Below are positions 7,063-15,285 of a stretch of 33,261 nt of DNA, one piece after another. Source of the stretch: Thermoflexales bacterium (GTDB lineage: Bacteria > Chloroflexota > Anaerolineae > B4-G1 > DUEL01). A model generated the notes under the pieces. The model worked only from the letters and a program-made list of their open reading frames with translations, was not told the origin of the DNA and ran no database searches. Position numbers and translations under genes: made by a program. Position 1 is the first letter of the stretch; every line of letters starts with the position of its first letter. The stretch lies in the NCBI GenBank assembly GCA_014360895.1, contig JACIWQ010000026.1:1-33261 (forward strand). Direction: 5' to 3'.

Positions 7063-9927
7063 TCACGGCCGCGCGGCCATCACGGTATGCAGCGCGCTGC
7101 AGGCCGGACAGGCGCCACCCGGACGGATAATGGCAAAGCCGTCCTGGGGGTCGTCAAAGTAGCGCAGGAAGTCCACGTTCCAGATGATGATGCCGCGCAC
7201 CAACCCGCTCTCCCGGGCCAGTTGGACGGCCTCCGCCAGCCAGGCCGCCTGCTGGGCGTTCGTCGTCTCCCGGGCCCACCAGAGGTGGTCCGGGAAGGTC
7301 GGAACGCCCTCCTGGGACGCGTAGCCCAGTTCGGTGTAGAAGAGTTGTTTGGTGCCGCCGAAGATGTTGTAGTAGAGTTGCATCTGGGGCAGGAAGTACC
7401 AGGAGTGGTGATGGCGGCCGTCGTCGGCGGGGTGGCCGCTGACCGCCGACGGCGAGGTGGCGCCGAAGTTGTAGTGGACGCCCAGGTAGTCCATGCAGTC
7501 GGCGCCGCCGGCGGCGTAGATGCCCTGCAGGAACATCCGGTCGTCGCAGCCGGTGGGGGTGCACTGGTCAAAGGCGCCGGTGGGGGCCGGAGCGGCGGCG
7601 ATGACCAGGGTGTTGGGGTTGGCGGCCTTCACGGCGTCGTAGGTGGCGCAGAGGAGACGGGTATAGGCCTCCGGGCTGATGTAGCCCGGCTGCCACTCCC
7701 GGTCCACGTTCGGCTCGTTCCAGACCTCAATGGCGTCCGCCCCGGCGGCGGCCAGACGCGCTGCCCAGCGGGCAAAGTTCTCCTCAAAGCCCTGCTGGGT
7801 GACCATGCCCGCCGGCCCCACGGTGCCGATCAGTATCTTGAAGCCGCGCCGGTGGGCCGCGCCGATGACGGGCGCCGTCTCCTGGGGGTAGCGGACCTGG
7901 GCCTTGACCCAGGTCATCCCGGCGTAGCGCATCTTGTCGGCGTAGGGCAGGTCCAGGTTCCAGACGTGGCCGCCGATCTCAAAGGGGCCGCCCTGGGCCA
8001 GGGTGCCCGGGTTCTGCTCCGCCAGCGCGGCCAGGCCGCCGGGCAGAGGGCCGAAGACGGCCTGAACCTTCTCCGGCTCGTACACTTCCAACATGCACTG
8101 CCACCAGTCTATCCCTTCCGTCTTCTGGAGGTGCCACCAGTTGATGTCGGGCCAGAAGTAGCGCCAGCGGTAGAGGGCCGGGGCCCGCTCCCAGCCGTAG
8201 TCGGCGGCCAGCGCGGTCAGGTCCACGTAGTATCCGGCGGGGATTTTTTCCAGAGGACGGCCGCCCTGGGCGGCAGCGCGCGCGTCCTCATCCCGGGCCT
8301 TCAGGTCCCAGGGGGGCACCCGCAGCGGTTCTCCCAGACTGCCGTCCTGCCGGGCGGCGCGCAGATAGACCCGCCAGTAGGTCTCGTTCCCGACGTCCTC
8401 CCGGACCAGCAGGACGCGCGGCGGCGTCTCGTCGTAGGGGCTCTGGTCCAGGTCCACCGCCCGCCCGCAGAGATGCCAGTTATTGCGCTGTTCGGCGTTC
8501 TCCATGGGCTGCCAGGCCAGGGCGACGGTGGAGAGGTAATCCCAGCCCGCTTCCTCGGCGACGCGCCGCCGCAGGGCCTGGAAACTGTCGTCCACCCGGT
8601 CGTTCAGCCGCAGCCAGTCGTATTGTTTGCCGCTGGGGTCGGGCAGGTAGACCAGGGACTGCAGGGTCCCGGTGGGCGACGAGGACTGGACGAATTCGGT
8701 GTAGATGGACGGTTCGGCCGCCGGCTCGGCGGCGCGGGCCCGGGCAATCGCGCGGGCGGAAAGGGGCACCGTACTCCAGACCGGACGGGAGATGAGGCCC
8801 GGGTCGCTGTAGATTTCCTGGGAGAGGCCCCAACCGTAGAGGCTGGACGCGATGAGGTAGGAGCGACCGGCGCGCCGGTAGACGGTGAGCAAGCTCTGGC
8901 CGTCGGGGGCCCAGGTGGGGGTGGAGCCGGAGCCGAAGAGGTCGGTGGACGAGAGGCGGAGCATCGGCTGGGCCTGGGGGCCGCCGCGCGCCGCCCATTC
9001 CAGCGTGCTGACCTGGACGGTGGCATACCCGGCGCGGGCAATGGTGTAAGCCAGCCGCTTCCCGTCGGGCGACCAGGCCGGGTCCGATTCGTTGACGTCC
9101 GGGCTGTTGGTGACGTTGATCTCGGTGCCCGCCAGGTCGCCGTCAATGAAATAGAGAAAAATATCCTGGTTGCCGTTGCGGTAGGAGACGAAGGCGACTG
9201 CCGAGCCGTCGGGCGACCAGGCCGGGCTGTAGTCGGGGGCGGGGTCCGTGGTCAGCCGCCGGACGTTGTTCCCGTCGGCGTCCATGACGTAAATATCCAG
9301 GTTGTCCTCGCGGTAGGACTCAAAGGCGATTTGTTCGCCGTCGGGCGACCAGGTGGGGCCGCCGTCAAAGCCGGGGTAGCGGGTGAGGCGGATCAGCGCG
9401 CCGCCTTCCAGGTCCAGCAGGTAAATATCCCAGTTGCCGCCGCGACGGGAGGCGAAGGCCAGGAGGGAGCCGTCGGGCGACCATGCGGGGTCCCGGTCCT
9501 CCGCCGGGTCGCTGGTGAGGCGGACGATTTCGCGGGTGGTCTGCTGGATGGCGTAAATGTCAGCGTTGCCGTTGCGGCGAAGGGTGAAGGCGACGGCGCC
9601 GCCGCTGCCGAAGGGAGTGGGGGTGGGACCGGCGCTGGGGTTGGGGAGCGGCGTCGGGGTGACGACGACGGTGACCACCGGCGGGCGGGCGCTCAGGGCG
9701 ACGCCGGCGCGGTAGAGGGCCAGGGCCAGCGCGGCCAGGATGAGGCCGTTGGCCAGGACCAGCAGGGCCAGCAGGCGCAGGGCGCGGGGAGAGAGGACGA
9801 CGGACGGCACTCCGCCGGCACTGCGAGCCTGATTCCGAACGGGGCGACGCAGGCGCCGCCGCACTGCGGCCCAGAACTGTTGGGGGAAAGAAAGCTCTCC
9901 CGATTGAGAGACCGGCCGGTCGTCCAT
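7063..9927 (-). CDS. Membrane-anchored TolB propeller / M15-like / clan-A glycosidase fusion
   Basis: The 954-residue product has a basic cytosolic N-terminus, one transmembrane helix (about 50-72), a Pro/Thr linker (90-108), a TolB-type beta-propeller with repeated PxWSPDGxxxAF blades (about 110-360), a middle domain (about 400-610), and a TIM-barrel glycosidase-like domain (about 645-954). The barrel shows EVWNEPN (acid/base candidate E738) and LFYTELGYA (nucleophile candidate E866), as in GH clan A families. The middle domain carries HLCGRAVD (H485, D492) and NWWH (H599), matching the HxxGxAxD and ExxH metal-site motifs of M15 D,D-peptidases, but with Asn596 where the catalytic Glu should be. 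The start is placed at the ATG at 9927; the ORF track start at 9963 only adds translated repeat. The substrate is probably extracellular glycan or peptidoglycan (inference). Confidence 0.8.
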   Translation of the reverse strand: MDDRPVSQSGELSFPQQFWAAVRRRLRRPVRNQARSAGGVPSVVLSPRALRLLALLVLANGLILAALALALYRAGVALSARPPVVTVVVTPTPLPNPSAGPTPTPFGSGGAVAFTLRRNGNADIYAIQQTTREIVRLTSDPAEDRDPAWSPDGSLLAFASRRGGNWDIYLLDLEGGALIRLTRYPGFDGGPTWSPDGEQIAFESYREDNLDIYVMDADGNNVRRLTTDPAPDYSPAWSPDGSAVAFVSYRNGNQDIFLYFIDGDLAGTEINVTNSPDVNESDPAWSPDGKRLAYTIARAGYATVQVSTLEWAARGGPQAQPMLRLSSTDLFGSGSTPTWAPDGQSLLTVYRRAGRSYLIASSLYGWGLSQEIYSDPGLISRPVWSTVPLSARAIARARAAEPAAEPSIYTEFVQSSSPTGTLQSLVYLPDPSGKQYDWLRLNDRVDDSFQALRRRVAEEAGWDYLSTVALAWQPMENAEQRNNWHLCGRAVDLDQSPYDETPPRVLLVREDVGNETYWRVYLRAARQDGSLGEPLRVPPWDLKARDEDARAAAQGGRPLEKIPAGYYVDLTALAADYGWERAPALYRWRYFWPDINWWHLQKTEGIDWWQCMLEVYEPEKVQAVFGPLPGGLAALAEQNPGTLAQGGPFEIGGHVWNLDLPYADKMRYAGMTWVKAQVRYPQETAPVIGAAHRRGFKILIGTVGPAGMVTQQGFEENFARWAARLAAAGADAIEVWNEPNVDREWQPGYISPEAYTRLLCATYDAVKAANPNTLVIAAAPAPTGAFDQCTPTGCDDRMFLQGIYAAGGADCMDYLGVHYNFGATSPSAVSGHPADDGRHHHSWYFLPQMQLYYNIFGGTKQLFYTELGYASQEGVPTFPDHLWWARETTNAQQAAWLAEAVQLARESGLVRGIIIWNVDFLRYFDDPQDGFAIIRPGGACPACSALHTVMAARP

Positions 9928-9940
9928 TGTTGTGCATTTT

Positions 9941-10021
9941 ACCACAAAGACACGAAGACACAAAGGGAATTAACAATTTAAAAATTAACAATAATTCTTC
10001 GTGTCTTGGTGTCTTCGTGGT
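9941..10021. repeat. Inverted 25-bp repeat pair with AT-rich linker filling the korB/glycosidase gap
   Basis: Left arm accacaaagacacgaagaca... (9941-9965) and right arm ...ggtgtcttcgtggt (9997-10021) are inverted copies of one heptad-like repeat (periodic gaca/cgaaga). They flank an AT-rich linker (9969-9996) with ttaacaattt and aaattaacaa. The element starts two bases after the korB stop and ends 13 bases before the next ATG, so it fills the whole gap. The same arms and linker occur at 15286-15418. Confidence 0.85.
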
Positions 10022-10023
10022 TT

Positions 10024-10896
10024 CTAAACCAACTCCTCCAGCAGACGCCGGATTTGCTCCGGGCGGAGTTTCTCCAGGGGCCGGGGGGCCAGCGGGCCGG
10101 CCCTCAGCGCCGGGACCTGCTCCTCGTAGGCGGGCCGGTCCTCCACCTGGTAGAAGACGCCGATGGGGATGCGGTCGCCCCATTCCAGCGCCCTCGCGAA
10201 GGCCGCCATTTTGTCGGTGACGTCGTAGGTCGGGTCGTCCTGGAGTTTGTAGACCCGGGGTCGGTAGTAGTCGTAGGAGTTCTGGCGGTTGAAGGTGACG
10301 CAGGGCTGGAAGATGTCTACCAGCGCGTAGCCCCGGTGACCCAGCGCGCGGACGATGGTCTCCGTCAGGTGGTTCAGGTCGCCGGACCAGGAGCGGGCGA
10401 CAAAGGTCGCGCCTGCCGCCAGCGCCAGCGCGATGGGGTTGACCGGCAGTTCAAAGGCACCCCACGGGGAGGTCTTGGTCACCCGGCCCCGGTCGCTGGT
10501 GGGGGAATACTGGCCCTTCGTCAGGCCGTAGATGCGGTTATCCTGGATGATGTCCACCAGGCCGATGTTGCGGCGGGCGGCGTGGAGCATGTGGCCCAGC
10601 CCCTCCGCGTAGGCGTCGCCGTCGCCGTGGGTGCAGATGACCCGCAGGCCGTGGTTGGCCAGCCGGATCCCCGTCGCCACCGGGACCGTCCGGCCGTGCA
10701 GGGTCATGTAGCCGTTGGCGCGGGTGTAGTCGGGGAGTTTGCTCCCGCAGCCGATGCCACCCACAATCATCACCTGGTGCGGCGCCAGCCCCACCTGGGC
10801 CAGCGCCCGCTTCACCGCGTTCCAGATGGCAAAGTTCCCACACCCGGTACACCAGGTGGGGCGAACGGGACTGGCGAAGTCGTCTACGGTAACCAT
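10024..10896 (-). CDS. korB: 2-oxoacid:ferredoxin oxidoreductase beta subunit
   Basis: This is the TPP- and [4Fe-4S]-binding beta subunit of a 2-oxoacid (probably 2-oxoglutarate) ferredoxin oxidoreductase, which decarboxylates 2-oxoacids to acyl-CoA with reduction of ferredoxin. The 290-residue product shows the cluster cysteines in WCTGCGN, GGIGCGS and FQPCVTFN, and the TPP/Mg motif GDGDAYAEGLGHM followed by QDNRIYGLTKGQ. The ATG at 10896 has GGAGG 7 nt upstream. It follows korA on the same strand with a repeat element between them. The exact substrate cannot be set from sequence alone; the two-subunit form without a separate ferredoxin-like delta subunit is typical of KorAB. Confidence 0.93.
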   Translation of the reverse strand: MVTVDDFASPVRPTWCTGCGNFAIWNAVKRALAQVGLAPHQVMIVGGIGCGSKLPDYTRANGYMTLHGRTVPVATGIRLANHGLRVICTHGDGDAYAEGLGHMLHAARRNIGLVDIIQDNRIYGLTKGQYSPTSDRGRVTKTSPWGAFELPVNPIALALAAGATFVARSWSGDLNHLTETIVRALGHRGYALVDIFQPCVTFNRQNSYDYYRPRVYKLQDDPTYDVTDKMAAFARALEWGDRIPIGVFYQVEDRPAYEEQVPALRAGPLAPRPLEKLRPEQIRRLLEELV

Positions 10897-10912
10897 TGCG
10901 CTTCCTCCACAA

Positions 10913-10991
10913 ACGGAACACGCGATACGGAATACGCAATACGCAGTACGGAATACGCTATGGGGTACGTATTGCGTATTCCGTGTTCCGT
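10913..10991. repeat. Inverted gtattccg/cggaatac repeat spanning the korA 3' end
   Basis: Outer arms acggaaca (10913-10920) and tgttccgt (10984-10991) enclose multiple cggaatacgcaatacg units and their inverse cgtattgcgtattccg. The element fills the korA-korB gap and extends into the korA reading frame, where it encodes the last ten or so residues and the stop codon. A related copy is at 6958-7062. Confidence 0.85.
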
Positions 10992-12706
10992 AAGATGTAC
11001 TCCGGCGAAATCGGGCGGCCGTCCCATTTCAGGATGCGGCGGGAGACGGTGTGGCCCGTCGCCATGCGGAGCAGGTCGGCGAACTGGCCGGAGTAGTTGC
11101 CCTCCACGGCAATCGTCTCGCCCGTCAGGAGGGACTCCACACCCTGGGGCACGGGCCAGATGTCGGCAAAATGGAGCATCCGGGCCCGCACGCCCTGCTC
11201 GCTCAGCCGGTCCACCGCCTCCCGCAACGGCCCGTAGGTGGAGCCCCAAGCGATGAAGGTCAGTTCGGCGTCCTCCGGCCCATAGACGGTGGGCGGGCGC
11301 ATCTCCGCCCGGGCCGTCTCCAGTTTGCGCATCCGCTTGGCGTGCATCCGACGGCGATTCTCGGCGTCCTCCTCAATGTGGCCGTACTCGTCGTGCTCAT
11401 CGCTGGAGGAGGCGTAGACCGCCTTCGGGTGGCCGGGGATCGCGCGGGGAGAGACGCCGCTCTCGGTGAACCGATGCCGTTTGTACTCGCCCTCCAGGCT
11501 GTCCAGTTCCGCCTCCGTCAGGAGTTCGCCCCGGTCTATGACCACCGCGTCAAAGTTCAGGTCCTCCGGGGCCACGTCCCGGACGGAGGTCGCCAGGTAG
11601 TGGTCGGAGAGGACGATGACCGGGGTCTGGTAGCGCTCGGCGAAGTTGAAGGCCCGCCAGCCGGCCTCAAAGGCCTGCTCCACCGTCCCCGGAGCCAGGA
11701 TGATGCGCGGGAACTCGCCCTGGGAGGCGTGGAGGACGAAGAGGAGGTCTCCCTGCTCGGTCCGGGTCGCCAGGCCGGTGGAGGGGCCGGGCCGCTGGGC
11801 CTCGTAGACGACGACGGGGACCTCCGTCATCCCGGCCAGGCCCAACGCCTCCACCATCAGGGAGAAGCCGCCGCCGGAGGTAGGGGCCATGGCCCGCACC
11901 CCCGCGTACCCGGCGCCGATGGCCATACAGAGGGCGGCAATCTCGTCCTCCACCTGGAGGGTGACGACGCCGTACTCTTCGGCGTGGGCGGCCATCCACT
12001 CCAGGACGGGGCTCCCCGGCGTCATCGGGTAGCCGGAGACGAAGCGGCAGCCGCCCGCCAGCGCGCCCATCGCAAAGGCCTGGTTGCCGTTGAGCAGGAG
12101 CCGCCTCGGCGCGCCCGGCACCGCCTCCATCCGGAAGGGGAAATCGTCTTGGAAGGGACGGGAGGCCTTCACGCCCGCCGCGATGACCCGCAGGTTGGCG
12201 TCCACCACCGCCGGCCCTTTGCGGGCGAAGTTATCCCGTGCCACGCTCTCAATGTAGGCCGGGTCAAAGCTGATGAGCCCCGCGGCGACGGCGAAGACCA
12301 GCGTGTTGCGCATAATCGCGCTTCCTCCCGCCTCCTCCGCCAGTTTGGAGAGGGGGATGGAGAAGTACTGGACGTCGGGCCGACGGGGGACCTCGGGGAG
12401 GCCGTCTTTTTCGTCGTAGACGACGGCGCCGCCGGGCACCACCGCGCCGATGTGCCGCCGGACCGTCTCCTGGTCCAGGGCCAGGAGCAGGTGGACCGGC
12501 TCGGTATGGCTGTAGAGGGGACGGCGGGCGAGGCGGACGGTGAAGAAGTTGTGGCCGCCGCGGATACGGGAATGGTAGTCGGCGAAGCCGAAGACGTGGA
12601 GCCCGCCGCGCACCAGCGCCTGGGAGAATCCCACGCCGCTGGATTCCAGGCCCATCCCGGCTTCGCCGCCGATGCGGATGGTCAGGTCATCCAATGGGGA
12701 GAACAT
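10958..12706 (-). CDS. korA: 2-oxoacid:ferredoxin oxidoreductase, fused gamma-alpha subunit
   Basis: The 582-residue product joins a gamma domain (IRIGGEAGMGLESSG near the N-terminus, then HSRIRGGHNFFTVRL) to the pyrimidine-binding and CoA-related alpha domains (VSGYPMTPGSPVLEWMA, QVEDEIAALCMAIGAGYAG, PTSGGGFSLMVEA). It pairs with KorB to form the ferredoxin-reducing 2-oxoacid oxidoreductase. The start is the ATG at 12706, with GAGGTG upstream; the ORF track begins at a GTG at 12721 whose GTGA overlaps the rsfS stop but which lacks a ribosome binding site. Oddity: the C-terminal residues ILRNTEYAIRTP are encoded by the 10913-10991 repeat, which also supplies the TAG stop. Confidence 0.93.
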   Translation of the reverse strand: MFSPLDDLTIRIGGEAGMGLESSGVGFSQALVRGGLHVFGFADYHSRIRGGHNFFTVRLARRPLYSHTEPVHLLLALDQETVRRHIGAVVPGGAVVYDEKDGLPEVPRRPDVQYFSIPLSKLAEEAGGSAIMRNTLVFAVAAGLISFDPAYIESVARDNFARKGPAVVDANLRVIAAGVKASRPFQDDFPFRMEAVPGAPRRLLLNGNQAFAMGALAGGCRFVSGYPMTPGSPVLEWMAAHAEEYGVVTLQVEDEIAALCMAIGAGYAGVRAMAPTSGGGFSLMVEALGLAGMTEVPVVVYEAQRPGPSTGLATRTEQGDLLFVLHASQGEFPRIILAPGTVEQAFEAGWRAFNFAERYQTPVIVLSDHYLATSVRDVAPEDLNFDAVVIDRGELLTEAELDSLEGEYKRHRFTESGVSPRAIPGHPKAVYASSSDEHDEYGHIEEDAENRRRMHAKRMRKLETARAEMRPPTVYGPEDAELTFIAWGSTYGPLREAVDRLSEQGVRARMLHFADIWPVPQGVESLLTGETIAVEGNYSGQFADLLRMATGHTVSRRILKWDGRPISPEYILRNTEYAIRTP

Positions 12707-12717
12707 GGGACACCTCG

Positions 12718-13065
12718 TCACTGAATACGCACGATCACCCGGCCGCGCCGCCAGAGGGCTTCCAGGTTGTAGTAGGCGCGGACCTGGGGGTCAAAGATAT
12801 GCACCACGACCGGACCGTAGTCCATCAGAATCCAGCCAGATGATGGCTCTCCTTCCACGTGCAGGGGGGAGACGTCCAGAGCTTTCTCAATCTCCTCCCG
12901 GATTCCGCTCTCCAGCGCCTGCAATTGTCGGTCGCTGGTGCCGCTGCAGAGGACGAAATAGTCGGTCAGCATGGTCAGTTCGTGGATGTCCAGGAGCAGG
13001 ATGTCCTCTCCCTTCTTCTCCACGATGACGTCCACAATTTGTCGGGCCAGGTCTATCGGTTCCAG
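12718..13065 (-). CDS. rsfS: Ribosomal silencing factor RsfS, probable CTG start
   Basis: RsfS binds uL14 on the 50S subunit and blocks subunit joining under starvation. The core KKGEDILLLDIHELTMLTDYFVLCSGTSDRQLQAL, the GEPSSGWILMDYGPVVVHIF segment and the C-terminal YYNLEALWR are classic for the family. The ORF track starts at a GTG at 13035, which truncates the first helix. Ten codons upstream, in frame, stands CTG (13065-13063) preceded by GAAAGGAGGTGA at ideal distance; starting there adds LEPIDLARQI, which matches the usual family N-terminus and gives 115 residues. No ATG, GTG or TTG lies at that position, so I infer initiation at CTG. The gene sits 11 nt before korA. Confidence 0.9.
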   Translation of the reverse strand: MEPIDLARQIVDVIVEKKGEDILLLDIHELTMLTDYFVLCSGTSDRQLQALESGIREEIEKALDVSPLHVEGEPSSGWILMDYGPVVVHIFDPQVRAYYNLEALWRRGRVIVRIQ

Positions 13066-13068
13066 ATT

Positions 13069-13080
13069 TCACCTCCTTTC
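13069..13080 (-). promoter_or_regulatory. Consensus Shine-Dalgarno sequence deciding the rsfS CTG start
   Basis: Read on the minus strand this is GAAAGGAGGTGA, a full-length match to the anti-SD of 16S rRNA. It ends a few bases before CTG and about 34 nt before the GTG start in the ORF track, which is too far for that start. Confidence 0.75.
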
Positions 13081-13111
13081 ACCATAGAGCAAACTGCATC
13101 GGGCAGGTAAA

Positions 13112-14278
13112 TCATCCCATCCTCCTCTGGCGGTCCATCAGGCCCACGAAGGCCGTCCAGAGCAGCCCGCCCAGAATGACCATCGCGGCGACCTGGAAAG
13201 GGTGCAGCCCCGCGGCCTGGTGCCAGCGTTCCATCGCCCCTGCCATCCCCGTTCCCGCGATCATTCCCACAGAGAACATCGCCGCAAAGACCCCCGATGC
13301 CTTTCCCCGCGTGAGGGGAGTCGTCTCATCGGCGACCAGGGCCGACTTGGCCGGGAAGAGGATGCCAAAGCCCAGGCCGTAGAGGAACATCGCCCCCATC
13401 ATCGGCCCCCAGGTGGTCAGGAACGAAAGGAGCAGGAGGGCCCCAGCGATCAGCGCCATTCCCAGGACGACGGTCGGGAGACGGCCCCACCGATCGGAAA
13501 GGCGGCCCAGCGGCGAGGCCTGCAGCAGGCTGGCCGCCAGGGCGAAACTTCCAAAGAGCATCCCCACCCGCGCGGCGGTGAATCCCCGCGCTTCTCCGAT
13601 CAGAGGTAGAAAGACCAGCAGGGTTCCCAGGGCGAAAGTCCAGCAGAACGAGGCGACGAAGGAGACAGAGAGCCTCGGGCGCAACAGCGCTCGCCAACCG
13701 CCACTGAGGGCCCCGGTCTCCTCTTGGGAAGGACGGCCCCCCTTCAGCTGCCCCAGGGCGACCAGCGCCATCAGGAACATCAGAGCCGAAAGCCCCAGGA
13801 AGACGGCGGGGTATCCTAACCGGTCCCGGATGAGGCCTCCCAGCGGTGGGCCCACCAGGCCGGACATCCCATAGGCGACGCCGTAGAAGGCCATTGTCCG
13901 CCCACGGGCCGTGGGCAACGAGGCATCCCCCAGGTAGGCCAGACACGCGGGAGTCACCAGCGCACTCCCCAGGCCATGCAGCGCCCGAACGGCCAGCAAC
14001 GCCTGGGGTGACCGAAGGGCCGGGTAAATCATCAGCGCCGTCCCCACCGCCAGCAACCCCACAACCAGCGGGAGTTTGCGCCCCGCGCGGTCAGTCCACA
14101 TCCCCCCGCCCAGATTTCCGAAGAGGTTGGCCACCGAAAAGGCCCCCACAATCCACCCGGCAAGGCCAACAGTAGCTCCCAGCATCCGGGCATATGGCGA
14201 GATCAGGGGAGAAAGGCCGTGCGTGTCCAGGAAGAGAATGAATGTGATCAGGTAGACCAGAGCCAGTTCTATCGCCAT
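13112..14278 (-). CDS. Major facilitator superfamily transporter
   Basis: The 388-residue product is a 12-helix MFS protein, with hydrophobic segments from residue 2 (LALVYLITFILFLDT) to the C-terminus (VAAMVILGGLLWTAFVGLM). The loop 2-3 signature GGGMWTDRAGRKLPL matches MFS motif A, and its second-half echo is GRLSDRWGRLPTVVLG. It resembles drug/proton antiporters of the DHA1 type, but the substrate cannot be called. The start at the ATG at 14278 is preceded by GGAGGAGAGCGC. It overlaps the asparaginase stop by 10 nt, so the pair is translationally coupled. The ORF track extension to 14539 is a shadow of the asparaginase gene. Confidence 0.9.
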   Translation of the reverse strand: MAIELALVYLITFILFLDTHGLSPLISPYARMLGATVGLAGWIVGAFSVANLFGNLGGGMWTDRAGRKLPLVVGLLAVGTALMIYPALRSPQALLAVRALHGLGSALVTPACLAYLGDASLPTARGRTMAFYGVAYGMSGLVGPPLGGLIRDRLGYPAVFLGLSALMFLMALVALGQLKGGRPSQEETGALSGGWRALLRPRLSVSFVASFCWTFALGTLLVFLPLIGEARGFTAARVGMLFGSFALAASLLQASPLGRLSDRWGRLPTVVLGMALIAGALLLLSFLTTWGPMMGAMFLYGLGFGILFPAKSALVADETTPLTRGKASGVFAAMFSVGMIAGTGMAGAMERWHQAAGLHPFQVAAMVILGGLLWTAFVGLMDRQRRMG

Positions 14279-15264
14279 GCGCTCTCCTCCGGGCGAGAAC
14301 TCCCGTTCCAGAGAGATGCCGCCTCCGCCGCGCTCTGCGCCGCGCCCAGGACGACCATCAGCCGGATGCGGGCCTTGGGGCCGTTCAGGCCGGGGGAAAA
14401 GAGACAGCCCATCTCCTTCAGCGTCCGGTGGCCGCCGGGATAGCCGTAGGCGTCCCAGACCCGACCGGAGGGGCAGCGACTGGCGATGACGACGGCCACG
14501 CCCGCGTCCAGGGCCTGTTGGATAATGGGGATCCACCACGGCGGCACGCGGCTGGCGCCCAGCGCCTCAATCACCACGCCCCGCGCGCCCCGCGCCAGCG
14601 CGTCCTCCAGCATCTCCACCTCCATCCCGATGGTCAATTTCAGAAGGACCACCCGCTCCTCCAGGCGCGGGCAGGGGAGGACTTCCCGCTCCAGCCGCCA
14701 GGGGATGTGGACCCGGTCGCCCTCCACCCGGCCCAGCGGCCCCCAGCCGGGGGACTGGAAGGTGGCGGGGGAGAGAGTGTCGGTCTTGGTCACAAAGCGC
14801 GCGGCATGGATTTCGTCGTTCAGGACAACCAGCGCGCCCAGCCCGCGCGCCTGGGGCGACGCCGCCACCCGAACCGCCGCCCAGAGGTTGGCCGGGCCGT
14901 CCGCGCCGACCTCCGAGGCCGTCCGCATCGCGCCGGTGAGCACAATGGGCGCCTCGCCGGGGACGGTCAGGTCCAGCAGGTAGGCCGTCTCCTCCAGGGT
15001 GTCGGTCCCGTGGGTGACGACGACCCCCGCGACCTCCGGGTCCGCCGCGTGCGCCGCGACCCGCTCCCGGATGCGCCAGAGGTCGCCCAGGGTGAAGTGG
15101 GAACTGGGCAGATTGCAGACTTCCTCCACGGCCAGTTCCGGCGCGCCAGGGGGCAGGACGGCGGTCAGGTCGGCCGCCGTCAGCGCGGGAACGGCGCCGC
15201 CGCGCGCCGGGTCGTGGCGCATCGCCACCGTCCCGCCCGTCGTCAGAACCGCTACCTTCGCCAT
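14269..15264 (-). CDS. L-asparaginase
   Basis: The 331-residue product hydrolyses asparagine to aspartate and ammonia. Both catalytic threonine motifs are present: VLTTGGTVAM near the N-terminus and VVTHGTDTLEETAYLLD around residue 85, followed by VLTGAMR and LVVLNDEIHAAR. No signal peptide is visible, so a cytosolic (type I-like) enzyme is likely. The start was placed at the ATG at 15264 with AAGGAGGTCA directly upstream; the ORF track start at 15339 only adds translated repeat (VSLCLGGF). It overlaps the MFS gene by 10 nt, which could point to linked import and breakdown of an amino acid or peptide (inference). Confidence 0.93.
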   Translation of the reverse strand: MAKVAVLTTGGTVAMRHDPARGGAVPALTAADLTAVLPPGAPELAVEEVCNLPSSHFTLGDLWRIRERVAAHAADPEVAGVVVTHGTDTLEETAYLLDLTVPGEAPIVLTGAMRTASEVGADGPANLWAAVRVAASPQARGLGALVVLNDEIHAARFVTKTDTLSPATFQSPGWGPLGRVEGDRVHIPWRLEREVLPCPRLEERVVLLKLTIGMEVEMLEDALARGARGVVIEALGASRVPPWWIPIIQQALDAGVAVVIASRCPSGRVWDAYGYPGGHRTLKEMGCLFSPGLNGPKARIRLMVVLGAAQSAAEAASLWNGSSRPEESAWR

Positions 15265-15285
15265 TGACCTCCTTATGAAATTAAA

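Noticed and set aside
6868-9981. Plus-strand ORF of 1037 codons opposite the propeller/glycosidase gene
   Set aside because: Same antisense artefact; it runs through intergenic repeats at both ends and shows no recognisable motif.
9927-10220. Plus-strand 97-codon ORF starting MLCILPQRHEDTKG
   Set aside because: Its N-terminus is translated dispersed repeat and the remainder is antisense to korB.
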